From JACMQX01 sp044225675 (GTDB lineage Bacteria > Pseudomonadota > Gammaproteobacteria > Burkholderiales > Burkholderiaceae_C): a DNA stretch of 64,000 bases. The number at the start of each line of letters is the position of its first letter. Position 1 is the stretch's first letter. The position numbers and the translations under genes were made by a program. Shown piece by piece: positions 50,566 to 62,100 of this stretch. The stretch covers positions 310,001 through 374,000 of the forward strand of contig JBGAIH010000001.1 of assembly GCA_044225675.1 (NCBI GenBank), read 5' to 3'. The notes under the pieces are model-generated. The model made no database searches. It was not told the DNA's origin and worked only from the letters and a program-made list of their open reading frames with translations.

Positions 50566-52433
50566 TCGCCCGGCTGCTGGGCGCGCTCGGGCGCGTGCAG
50601 GCCTGGGTGTGGGTGGCGGCGGCGCTCAGCGTGGTGCTCGTCTGGCTGGCCATCGTCTCGCAGCCCCGTCCGATCCCGGGCGCCTTCGAAGTCGATACCG
50701 CCGAAGTCGTGCTCGAAGGCTCGAGCCTGCCGCCGCGCACCGTGGCGCTGCCGCACATCTGGGACGACGAGAAGCCGCCGTGGCAGGGCGACGCGCTCTA
50801 CGCGCTCGACTGGCCGCGCGCCCTGGTGGCCGACACCACCCGCCCGCTGGCCCTGTACCTGCCCCGCGTGGGCGCGCGGTTTCGCGTCTGGCTCAACGGC
50901 AAGCTGGTGGGCGAGGAGGGCTGGGACACGCCGGGCTACGTGGACACCAGCGTCACACCCCATCTGGTCACGCTGCCGGCCGACCTGCTGTCGGCCGAGC
51001 CGCAGGACAACCGGCTGGTGATCGAGGTGCGCGGCCAGCGGCTGCGCAAGAGCGGCCTGTCGCCGCCGAGCATCGGGCCGCGCGAGGCCATGACGGCGCG
51101 CTACGAGCGGGTCTTCTGGTGGCAGGTCAGCGCAACCTGGATGGTGGCGTCCTGTTCCGTCCTGCTGGCCGTGCTCGCGGGCCTCATGTGGTTCCAGGGG
51201 CGCGAGCGGGTGTTCGCCCTGCTGTCGGCGGCGTCGGCAGCGCTCGCGGTGCGGCTGGTGCTCACGCCCACCGTCAACCCGCACATGCCGTTCGAGCTGT
51301 GGTTTTACCTGCACAAGCTGTCGTTCACGGTCTACTGCGGCTTCCTGTACCTGTTTCTGTGGGACCTGTTCGACTTCCGCCAGGGGGCCGCTCGCCGGCT
51401 GGTGGTCGCGCTGCTGTGGCTCGGGCCCTTGTGGCTGGCTCTGGTGATCGTTGCCGAGAACTACAACCTCTACCGCATCTGGACGGGGGTGCTCGCAGTC
51501 GTGTCCACCATCACGCTCATGCAGATGTTCCGCCGCGCCCGCTGGGGGCTGGACGGCAACCAGCGGCTGATGGTGGTGGTGGGACTGGTGACGCTCATCA
51601 CGGGCGTGCGCGACTTCCTGGTGGTGCAGCTGAACTTCCCGGGCGACGGCGACCTGCGCTGGATGACGCCGGGCTCGCTGGTCTTCATGCTCACGCTGGG
51701 CTGGGTGCTGGTGCAGCGCACGGCCAGCTACCTGCACCAGATCCACCACATGAACCAGGACCTGGAGCAGCGGGTCCGCCAGAAGGAGGACGAGCTGCGC
51801 CTGGCCTTCGATCAGCTGCGCGACGCCGAGCGGCGCCAGGTGCTGGAGGACGAGCGGCGGCGGCTCACGCGCGACATGCACGACGGCCTGGGCAGCCAGC
51901 TGGTGCAGACGCTCAACGTGGTGCGCACCGCCGAGCGCACCGACCCGGCCGTGGTGGCTGCCATGCTCAACCACGCGCTCGAAGAACTGCGCATGACGCT
52001 CGACTCGCTCGAGCCGATGGAGGGCGACCTGCCCGCCATCCTGGGCACGCTGCGCCGCCGCATCGCGCCCGCGCTGGAGGCTGCGGGCATCGAGCTGGAC
52101 TGGCAGGTCGAGGAGGTGCCGGCCCTCACCGTCGACGGCCGCAACCTGGAGTCGCGCGGCGTCATGCACCTGTTTCGCTGCCTGCAGGAGGTCTTTGCCA
52201 ACATCCTCAAGCACGCGCAGGCGCGCCGCGTGACGGTGCGCACCTGGGCCGAAGACGGCCGGGCCCTGCTCAGCGTCACCGATGACGGCCGGGGCCTGGG
52301 CGACGGCTTTCGCGAAGGCGGGCGCGGTCTTGCGAACATCCGGCTGCGCGCGGCCGAGATCGGCGCGACGGTGCTGTTCGAGAACGCCAAGCCGGGAACA
52401 CGGGTGATGTTTCGCTTCAGCAGCGTGAGCTGA
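50562..52433 (+). CDS. Sensor histidine kinase (NarL/DesK-type, 7TM sensor)
   Basis: 623 residues starting with TTG in a TTGA overlap with the response-regulator gene. Layout: one N-terminal membrane helix (about 10-30); a periplasmic beta-sandwich region (about 35-180) with carbohydrate-binding-like strands (YLPRVGARFRVWLNGKLVG); seven or so membrane helices (about 190-395), a 7TMR-DISM-like arrangement; a coiled coil (HHMNQDLEQRVRQKEDELRLAFDQL); then the HisKA_3 dimerisation helix with phospho-His440 in TRDMHDGLGSQLVQ and an ATPase domain (EVFANILKHAQARRVTV; VTDDGRGLGDGF). Signal unknown; the extracellular fold suggests a sugar or envelope ligand. Confidence 0.9.
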   Translation: MIARLLGALGRVQAWVWVAAALSVVLVWLAIVSQPRPIPGAFEVDTAEVVLEGSSLPPRTVALPHIWDDEKPPWQGDALYALDWPRALVADTTRPLALYLPRVGARFRVWLNGKLVGEEGWDTPGYVDTSVTPHLVTLPADLLSAEPQDNRLVIEVRGQRLRKSGLSPPSIGPREAMTARYERVFWWQVSATWMVASCSVLLAVLAGLMWFQGRERVFALLSAASAALAVRLVLTPTVNPHMPFELWFYLHKLSFTVYCGFLYLFLWDLFDFRQGAARRLVVALLWLGPLWLALVIVAENYNLYRIWTGVLAVVSTITLMQMFRRARWGLDGNQRLMVVVGLVTLITGVRDFLVVQLNFPGDGDLRWMTPGSLVFMLTLGWVLVQRTASYLHQIHHMNQDLEQRVRQKEDELRLAFDQLRDAERRQVLEDERRRLTRDMHDGLGSQLVQTLNVVRTAERTDPAVVAAMLNHALEELRMTLDSLEPMEGDLPAILGTLRRRIAPALEAAGIELDWQVEEVPALTVDGRNLESRGVMHLFRCLQEVFANILKHAQARRVTVRTWAEDGRALLSVTDDGRGLGDGFREGGRGLANIRLRAAEIGATVLFENAKPGTRVMFRFSSVS

Positions 52434-52494
52434 CCCACAGTTTCATCCATGTCCGGGTGGTATGGTTCCCGAGCAAAACCATGGGTTTTCTGGT

Positions 52495-52517
52495 ATAGTT
52501 GAGTTAATTAGTCAAGA
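52495..52517. promoter_or_regulatory. Candidate IscR binding site / iscR promoter
   Basis: Imperfect dyad centred on TTGAGTTAATTAGTCAA (52499-52515) within an AT-rich patch of the 245-base gap before iscR. It resembles type 1 IscR sites, in which [2Fe-2S] IscR represses its own operon. A second hairpin, AAAACC-ATG-GGTTTT (52475-52489), lies just upstream. Confidence 0.5.
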
Positions 52518-52678
52518 ACAACCCAGCACGATGAAGCCGGCGCCGTTCGCGGACGCTGGCGGGGGCCCCTCGCTGTCGGCATGCCGGCGCGCCGGGATAG
52601 GGCGGAGACGGTGCTTCGGACACCCCCACAGGGGTGCCGGAGCTGGTTATCGATCAGCCTAGCCTGAAGGAGCTTGCA

Positions 52679-53215
52679 ATGCGTCTCACCACCAAAGGCC
52701 GTTTCGCGGTCACAGCCATGATCGACCTGGCCCTGCGCCAGAACAGCGGTCCCGTCACCCTGGCGGCGATCAGCCAGCGCCAGCAGATTTCGCTGTCCTA
52801 CCTGGAACAGCTGTTCGGCAAGCTGCGCCGCCATGAGCTGGTCGAGTCCACCCGGGGCCCGGGCGGCGGCTACACGCTGGGCCGCAAGGCTGCCGACATC
52901 ACCGTGGCCGACATCATCGTGTCCGTGGACGAGCCCATCGACGCCACCCACTGCGGGGGCAAGGAAAACTGCCTGGGCGACGGCGGCCGCTGCATGACGC
53001 ACGAGCTGTGGGCCGCGCTCAACACCCGCATGGTCGAGTTCCTCGACTCCGTCACGCTGCAGAAGCTGGTGGACGAGCAGATCGCCAAGGGCGTGCAGGT
53101 CGAAGACAAGCCCGCCGTCAAACGCGCGATCTCGGCGCAGCCAGTGGTCAAGCCGATCCGCGTGAATGCGCCGAACTCGGTCTTCGCGCTCGGCAATGCC
53201 TTTGCCAAGTCCTGA
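52679..53215 (+). CDS. iscR: Fe-S cluster assembly transcriptional regulator IscR
   Basis: 178-residue Rrf2-family regulator. Winged helix at 1-65 (MRLTTKGRFAVTAMIDLAL; ISLSYLEQLFGKLR; VESTRGPGGGYTLGR), then the [2Fe-2S] ligands Cys92, Cys98 and Cys105 with His108. Spacing is one residue wider than in E. coli, where the third Cys is 104. The ATG at 52679 with AAGGAGCT upstream is clearly the start. The C-terminal 40 residues are extended relative to E. coli. Represses the isc operon when cluster-loaded. First gene of iscR-iscSUA-hscBA-fdx. Confidence 0.96.
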   Translation: MRLTTKGRFAVTAMIDLALRQNSGPVTLAAISQRQQISLSYLEQLFGKLRRHELVESTRGPGGGYTLGRKAADITVADIIVSVDEPIDATHCGGKENCLGDGGRCMTHELWAALNTRMVEFLDSVTLQKLVDEQIAKGVQVEDKPAVKRAISAQPVVKPIRVNAPNSVFALGNAFAKS

Positions 53216-53281
53216 CCGGGCCACCGTCACGCAGTTTTCCGGCATTTTTTCGTTTCAGTCGCCAGCAGCATCGAGCCAGCC

Positions 53282-54502
<1,221 letters not shown>

Positions 54503-54520
54503 AGACTGGAGAAAAGTACC

Positions 54521-54913
54521 ATGGCCTATTCCGAAAAAGTCGTTGACCACTACGAGAACCCCCGCAACGTCGGCTCCTTCGACAAGGGCGACGATTCCGT
54601 TGGCACCGGCATGGTGGGCGCACCTGCCTGCGGCGACGTGATGAAGCTGCAGATCAAGGTGAACCCGGCCACCGGCGTGATCGAGGACGCGCGCTTCAAG
54701 ACCTATGGCTGCGGCTCGGCCATCGCCTCCAGCTCGCTCGTGACCGAATGGGTCAAGGGCAAGACACTGGACGAAGCCGCCGCGCTCAAGAACAGCCAGA
54801 TCGCCGAGGAGCTGGCCCTGCCGCCCGTCAAGATCCATTGCTCCATCCTGGCCGAGGACGCCATCAAGGCCGCAGTGGACGACTACAAGAAGAAGCATCT
54901 CGCCACCGCCTGA
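54521..54913 (+). CDS. iscU: Fe-S cluster scaffold protein IscU
   Basis: 130 residues. The three cluster-ligand cysteines are Cys37 (GAPACGDV, with Asp39), Cys64 (YGCGSAIASSS) and Cys107 (KIHCSILAEDAI). The HscA-recognition motif LPPVK is present at 100-104. It assembles [2Fe-2S]/[4Fe-4S] clusters with IscS and hands them over with HscA/HscB help. Good ribosome-binding site (GGAGAAAAG) before the ATG. Confidence 0.98.
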   Translation: MAYSEKVVDHYENPRNVGSFDKGDDSVGTGMVGAPACGDVMKLQIKVNPATGVIEDARFKTYGCGSAIASSSLVTEWVKGKTLDEAAALKNSQIAEELALPPVKIHCSILAEDAIKAAVDDYKKKHLATA

Positions 54914-54916
54914 GCC

Positions 54917-55240
54917 ATGAGTGTGACCCTGACCGAATCGGCGGCGCGCCACGTCACCCGCTACATTGCCAAGCGCGGCAAGGGCGTGGGCGTGCGCCTG
55001 GGCGTGAAGACCACGGGCTGCTCGGGCCTGGCCTACAAGCTCGAGTACGCCGACGAGGTGGCCCCTGAAGACGTGGTGTTCGAGGACCGGGGCGTCAAGG
55101 TCCTGGTCGACCCCAAGAGCATGGCCTACATCGACGGCACGCAGCTCGACTTCGTGCGTGAGGGCCTCAACGAGGGCTTCAAGTTCCACAACCCCAACGA
55201 GCGCGACCGCTGCGGCTGCGGCGAGAGCTTCCGTGTCTGA
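54917..55240 (+). CDS. iscA: Fe-S cluster assembly protein IscA
   Basis: 107-residue A-type carrier with the conserved Cys35 (TTGCSGLAYKLEY) and the C-terminal pair Cys99/Cys101 (RCGCGESF). Binds iron or clusters and transfers them to target enzymes. Starts three bases after the iscU stop. A terminator-like hairpin lies between this gene and hscB. Confidence 0.97.
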   Translation: MSVTLTESAARHVTRYIAKRGKGVGVRLGVKTTGCSGLAYKLEYADEVAPEDVVFEDRGVKVLVDPKSMAYIDGTQLDFVREGLNEGFKFHNPNERDRCGCGESFRV

Positions 55241-55260
55241 CGCGCAGCGCGCGATGCGAC

Positions 55261-55284
55261 AAGCCGCCTCGCAGGCGGCTTTTT
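55261..55284 (+). terminator. Intra-operon terminator/attenuator between iscA and hscB
   Basis: Perfect 8-bp stem AAGCCGCC/GGCGGCTT with loop TCGCA, ending in a T4 run, 20 bases after iscA and 7 bases before the hscB ATG. It covers the position where the hscB ribosome-binding site would be. It could lower hscBA-fdx expression relative to iscSUA or act on hscB translation. Confidence 0.7.
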
Positions 55285-55290
55285 GTTGAC

Positions 55291-55809
55291 ATGAACCTGC
55301 AGGACAACGACTTTGCGCTGTTCGGCGTGCCCGAGCAGTTCGCCCAGGACCGTGCGGCCCTGGATGCGCGCTGGAAGGAGCTGCAGCGCGAGGCCCACCC
55401 CGACCGCTTCGCCGCCCAGGGCGCCAGCGCCCAGCGCGTGGCCATGCAATGGTCGGTGCGCATCAACGAAGCCTACCAGCGCCTGAAGGATCCGCTGCGC
55501 CGCGCTGCCTACCTGTGCGAACTGCGCGGCGCCGCCATCAACGCCGAAACCAATACCGCGATGCCGCCCGAGTTCCTGATGCACCAGATGGAATGGCGCG
55601 AGGCGCTCGACGAGGCGCGTGGCGAGGCCGACCTGCTGGACCTGTCGGCCCAGGTCGCGCGGCTGCGCCGCGAGCTGCTGCAGCAGTGCGAGCACGCGCT
55701 TGACGCGAAGGGTGACGCGCTGGCCGCCGCCCGCCATGTGAGAGCCCTCATGTTCGTCGAGCGCTTTGCCGGTGAGCTCGACGCGCGGCTCGACCAACTG
55801 GGACAATAG
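55291..55809 (+). CDS. hscB: Fe-S assembly co-chaperone HscB (J-domain protein)
   Basis: 172 residues. N-terminal J domain (about 1-75) with the HPD motif (REAHPDRF, His36) that stimulates the HscA ATPase. C-terminal three-helix bundle (about 90-172) that binds IscU. Normal length. No obvious ribosome-binding site; the upstream bases form the terminator-like hairpin. Confidence 0.96.
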   Translation: MNLQDNDFALFGVPEQFAQDRAALDARWKELQREAHPDRFAAQGASAQRVAMQWSVRINEAYQRLKDPLRRAAYLCELRGAAINAETNTAMPPEFLMHQMEWREALDEARGEADLLDLSAQVARLRRELLQQCEHALDAKGDALAAARHVRALMFVERFAGELDARLDQLGQ

Positions 55810-55833
55810 CGGGCTTCCCCCAGAACCAACGCC

Positions 55834-57692
<1,859 letters not shown>

Positions 57693-57693
<1 letters not shown>

Positions 57694-58031
57694 TGCCCGT
57701 CATCAAGATCCTGCCCCATCCCGAGTACTGTCCGCAGGGCGCGGAGATCTCGGCGCCCGCGGGCACCAGCATCTGCGAGGCGCTGCTCGACAACGACATC
57801 GCCATCGAGCATGCCTGCGACATGAGCTGTGCCTGCACGACCTGCCACGTGGTGGTGCGCAAGGGCTTCGACTCGCTCAACGAACTCGACGAGAGCGAGG
57901 AGGACCTGCTTGACCGAGCCTGGGGCCTGGAGCCGCAGTCGCGCCTGTCGTGCCAGGCCATCCTGGCGCAGGACGACCTCACGGTGGAGATCCCCAAATA
58001 CTCCATCAACCACGCCAAGGAAAAGCACTGA
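57693..58031 (+). CDS. fdx: Isc-type [2Fe-2S] ferredoxin
   Basis: 112 residues with cluster ligands Cys42, Cys48, Cys51 (CDMSCACTTCHVVV) and Cys87 (RLSCQAIL), the same numbering as E. coli Fdx. Cys46 lies between the ligands as in the E. coli protein. Supplies electrons for cluster assembly on IscU. Translationally coupled to hscA and last gene of the isc block. Confidence 0.97.
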
Positions 58032-58085
58032 GCCGCAGCGCCCGTGCGCTGTCGCCACGGCGCCGGCTCGGGTAGGATGGCGGCC

Positions 58086-58799
58086 ATGCGCCAGATCGTT
58101 CTTGATACCGAAACCACCGGCCTGTCGGCCGAAACCGGCGACCGCATCATCGAAATCGGATGCGTCGAGCTGGTCGCTCGCAAGCTCACCGGCAACAACC
58201 GCCACTTCTATCTCAACCCCGACCGCGACAGCCACGAGGATGCGCTCAAGGTCCACGGCATCAGCAACGAATTCCTCAAGGACAAGCCGCGCTTCCACGA
58301 GGTGGCCGAGGACCTGCTGGCCTACCTCGAAGGCGCCGAGCTGATCATCCACAACGCGGCCTTCGACGTCGGCTTCCTCAACAAGGAGCTGGAGCTGATG
58401 GGCCGCCCGCCGCTGCGCGAATGCACTGGCTGCAGCGTGACCGACACGCTGGTCATGGCCAAGGAAATGTTCCCCGGCAAGCGCAACAGCCTCGACGCGC
58501 TGTGCGACCGCCTGGGCGTGGATAACTCCGGCCGCACGCTGCACGGCGCGCTGCTGGACGCCGAGCTGCTGGCCGACGTCTACATCAACCTCACGCGCGG
58601 CCAGGACGCGCTGCTCATCGACATCGGCGCAGGCGACGCGCAAGGCGTGGCGGCGGTGCGCGTGGACCTGAGCGTGTTCGATCTGCCGGTGCTGCGCGCC
58701 AACGAGCAGGAGCTGGCCGCCCACGACGAATTGCTCAAGCAGCTCGACAAGGCCTCGGGCGGCAAGACCGTCTGGCGGGCCGTTGAAGCTGTGGCATAA
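58086..58799 (+). CDS. dnaQ: DNA polymerase III epsilon subunit (3'-5' proofreading exonuclease)
   Basis: 237 residues. Exo I motif LDTETTGLS (Asp7, Glu9), Exo II HNAAFDVGFLNKEL, Exo III HGALLDAELLADVY. The C-terminal tail (DLSVFDLPVLRANEQELAAH) is the region that binds the polymerase alpha subunit. The ATG at 58086 gives the usual MRQIVLDTETTG start; an ATG three codons earlier is possible. Stop codon lies inside a CATAAT that could be the -10 box of the following tRNA gene. Confidence 0.95.
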   Translation: MRQIVLDTETTGLSAETGDRIIEIGCVELVARKLTGNNRHFYLNPDRDSHEDALKVHGISNEFLKDKPRFHEVAEDLLAYLEGAELIIHNAAFDVGFLNKELELMGRPPLRECTGCSVTDTLVMAKEMFPGKRNSLDALCDRLGVDNSGRTLHGALLDAELLADVYINLTRGQDALLIDIGAGDAQGVAAVRVDLSVFDLPVLRANEQELAAHDELLKQLDKASGGKTVWRAVEAVA

Positions 58800-58828
58800 T
58801 CCTTTGCTTTCCGGGACACCGGAAATCA

Positions 58829-58903
58829 GGGTGATTAGCTCAGCGGTAGAGCACTGCCTTCACACGGCAGGGGTCACATGTTCGATCCATGTATCACCCA
58901 CCA
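58829..58903 (+). tRNA. tRNA-Val (anticodon CAC)
   Basis: Full cloverleaf of 72 bases plus encoded CCA. Acceptor GGGTGAT/ATCACCC, D arm GCTC/GAGC, anticodon stem CTGCC/GGCAG with loop TTCACAC (anticodon CAC, codon GUG), 5-base variable loop, T arm ACATG-TTCGATC-CATGT, discriminator A. A CATAAT box at 58795-58800 is a plausible -10 element. A strong terminator follows 8 bases later. Confidence 0.97.
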
Positions 58904-58910
58904 GATTTTC

Positions 58911-58947
58911 AAAGCCAAACGCCACCTTCGGGTGGCGTTTGGCTTTT
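58911..58947 (+). terminator. Strong Rho-independent terminator after tRNA-Val
   Basis: Perfect 16-bp stem (58911-58926 with 58931-58946) with a TTCG tetraloop, flanked by A-rich and T-rich ends, so it could work in both directions. Confidence 0.95.
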
Positions 58948-59129
58948 CGTCGCGGCGTTCGGGGCGAAGACGATTGATTCTGAATTGACAATCGCCGCCC
59001 CTAGTTCACGCCAGTCCTCCTGGACGAGAAAGTAGCCCTTGCGAATCCGGTGAATTGCAGCCCAAAGTTCACCATAGACAGCCCGTAGGGTATCTCCTAC
59101 ACTGATTTGACCAAGATCAGGGGGGAAGT
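58948..59129. other. Low-GC gap between tRNA-Val terminator and RHS gene; minus-strand open frame without a start
   Basis: 182 bases, clearly richer in A/T than the sequence to the left. No plus-strand gene. On the minus strand one frame is open from about 59175 to 58907 and reads naturally (for example RAVYGELWAAIHRIRKGYFL), but it has no ATG, GTG or TTG. It could be a gene remnant or chance. The promoter of the RHS gene must lie here. Confidence 0.4.
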
Positions 59130-62100
59130 ATGAAAGTTCTGCAAGCTGTTCGTCGCGCGTGCTGGTTTGTACTTATTCTGGGAGTGCTTTTTTCCTCAGG
59201 CGCTGTGTTTGCGCGCGGGAAAGTGCCTTCGATATTCGTCACTGCCACGATCTATCACACAGGCACTGGGCCGTATAAGGGGATCGGTATCACGCCCGAG
59301 TTGGCGTGCTACAACTACTACAACAACATGGGGTATACGAGTCCCGATTTCACGGCCGACCCCCATCCCAGCTTCTGCAATGTCATTCGATACGGAATGA
59401 CGTACGACTTCCAGTACACCGTTCCGGTCGATTCAACTGAAGAGAAGTGTGGTCTTCATGCGGGCACGCTCCCGATGGGTGGCAAGTGTCAATGCGAGTC
59501 TGGGTATGAACCCAACAAGCCGAGTGGCACAGGGTGCGTTGCCTACAACCGTACTCCGCCGCAGCCTGGCCCGAACATGTGTTTGGCGGAGAACGCACCG
59601 CCGCCCGCCGATGGCTTGCTGACGAAGAGGCCCATCAATCCCGCGACGGGGGAAAAAATTCTCCACGAAGACGATTTCGTCGACGACAAACCGCACGCGC
59701 TCAATTTCAGCCGGACATACCGCAGTGGATGGTTGCTGGGCGACGACCGCGAATATCCGCACGCTGGCTTCGATACCAACTGGAGCCACAACCACAACGT
59801 GCGAGTCATCCCGGACGGCACGCTCACCCAGGTGATTTACGGCAATGGCCAGATCAGCTCATTCGAGAACTGGGGCGGTGGCTGGACATCGGCCAACCGG
59901 GCCGACTCGCTGAGCTGGAATTCGGGCACCGCTGAGTGGACCTTCAAGGACAACGGCTCCGGCACCACATGGATTTTTGGCAGCGACGGCAAGCCCAAGA
60001 CCGCCACGGAGCGCAACGGTTGGGTCCGGACCTACGGCTACAGCACCTCGGGCACGTCGTCTTCCGTCGCACCCGTGCCCGGGCTGCTCATCTCGGTCAC
60101 CAACCACTTCGGGCGAGTGCTCTCCATTCGGTACGACTCCGCCAGCCGGATCAAAGATGTCACCATGCCCACGGGGCGGGTCCGATACTATGCCTACAAC
60201 TACTACAACATGCTGCAGGACGTGTATTGGACCTGGCCGCTGGCCATCAGCTACGTCTATGAGAACACGGGCAAGCCGAATCTGATTACCGGCATGTACC
60301 ACTACTACGGCCGCTACGCGACCTACACGTTCGATTCGTCCAACCGCTACACCAATTCGACCCTGGCGGGTGGTGCCGATCAGTACAGTGTGGACTATTC
60401 CAGCAGCAGCCGCGTCGTGACGGACCCGCTCGGCAACGCGGTGACGTACAGCTACGGTTCCAACCGTGGGAATCTCGTCGTCACCGGGTCCACCGGCCCG
60501 TCTTCCCGAGGCCTGCACGACGCCGCCAGCCGCACGCAGGGCAGCGATGGCCTGGTCACCTCTGAAACCGACTTCCTTGGCTTCGTCACCAGCACCAGTT
60601 GGGATTCGACGCGGCAACTGCCGCTGTCGATCACCCGAGCCTATGGCGAGACCGAGGCGCAAACCGTTTCGACGCAGTGGCACGCGACCATGAACTTGCC
60701 CACGCTCATCACCGAGCCGGGCCGCACCACCGCCTACACCTACGACGGCGCCGGTAACAAGCTTTCTGAAACCGTCACCGACGTGACCACCAGTGTCGCG
60801 CGAACCACGCAGTGGACGTACAACACCTCGAGCCTGCCCGCGACCATGACCGACCCCAAGGGCGGCGTCTGGGAATACACCTACGACAGCGTCGGCAGCC
60901 TGATCAGCGTGAAGAACCCACTCAACCACATCACGCAGTACACCTACGACGCTAGCTATGGTGGCCGCCTCTCGCAAGTGACTGCCCCCAACGGTCTGGT
61001 GACCCAGTACGGCTACGACGACAAGTGGCGCATGACCTCCATCAACAGAGGCGGCGAGACCACGAGCTTCAGCTATACCGCCCTCGACCTGATCAACACC
61101 ATCACCTTCCCGCATGCCTACACTATCTCCATCGGCTACGACAACGCCAAGCGCGTGACCGCCTTGTCGGACAACCGCGGCAACTCCATCGACTACACGT
61201 TGGACGCTTTCGGCAATCGGACGGCCGAGACGGTGAAGGACAGCGGCAACAACATCGTGAAGGCACTTACCCGCGTAGTGAATGCGGTCAACCGCATTTC
61301 GCAGGTCAAGAACTCGGCGAACCAGGCAACGACATTGGCCTACGACGCCAATGGCGAGTTCACCGGCGAGACCGATCCGCTCAGCCACAGCACCACGCAA
61401 ACACTGGACGGCCTGCGCCGGCCGGTGGCCACGACCTTTGCTGACAGCGCGTCGGCTGCGCAGGGCTGGAACGGGCTGAACCAGTTGATCAGCGCCACGG
61501 ACCCCAAGGGCGTGCAGACCACCTACAGCCGCAATGCGTTCGGCGAAGTGGTCGCCGAGACCAGCCCTGACAGCGGAAGCATCACCTATGTCCGCGACGC
61601 GCTGGGCCACGTCACGCAGCGGACCGATGCCAACGGCAACGTCACCACCTGGACGCGCGACGCGATCGGTCGGCCCACCACAGTGCAGTACTCGGCAAGC
61701 CACATCGTCTCGTACACGTATGACGCGACCCCGATGCTGGGTGTCAACCAGACCGGCTACCTGAGCTCATTCGCGGATCCCTCGGGCAGCACCACTTACG
61801 AGCGCGACCTGCACGGGCGCATCACCAAGAGAACGCAGACCGTCAACGACAACCCCTCCTCGCCAAGCAGCTTCGAGGTGGTGTACTACTACTACCGTGG
61901 GCTGCTGTCCGAAGTGGTCTATCCGAGCGGCCTCTGGATTCACTACCCGCAAAACAGCACTGGCCAGATTCTCCACGTTAACGTCTGGAACCCGTCATCG
62001 CACGTCTGGCAAAGCATCGTTGACACCATCGTTTGGACGCCGTTGGGTCAGCCCAAGTCCTGGAACTGGTTCAACGGCGACACTGCCAGCCGCACCTTCG

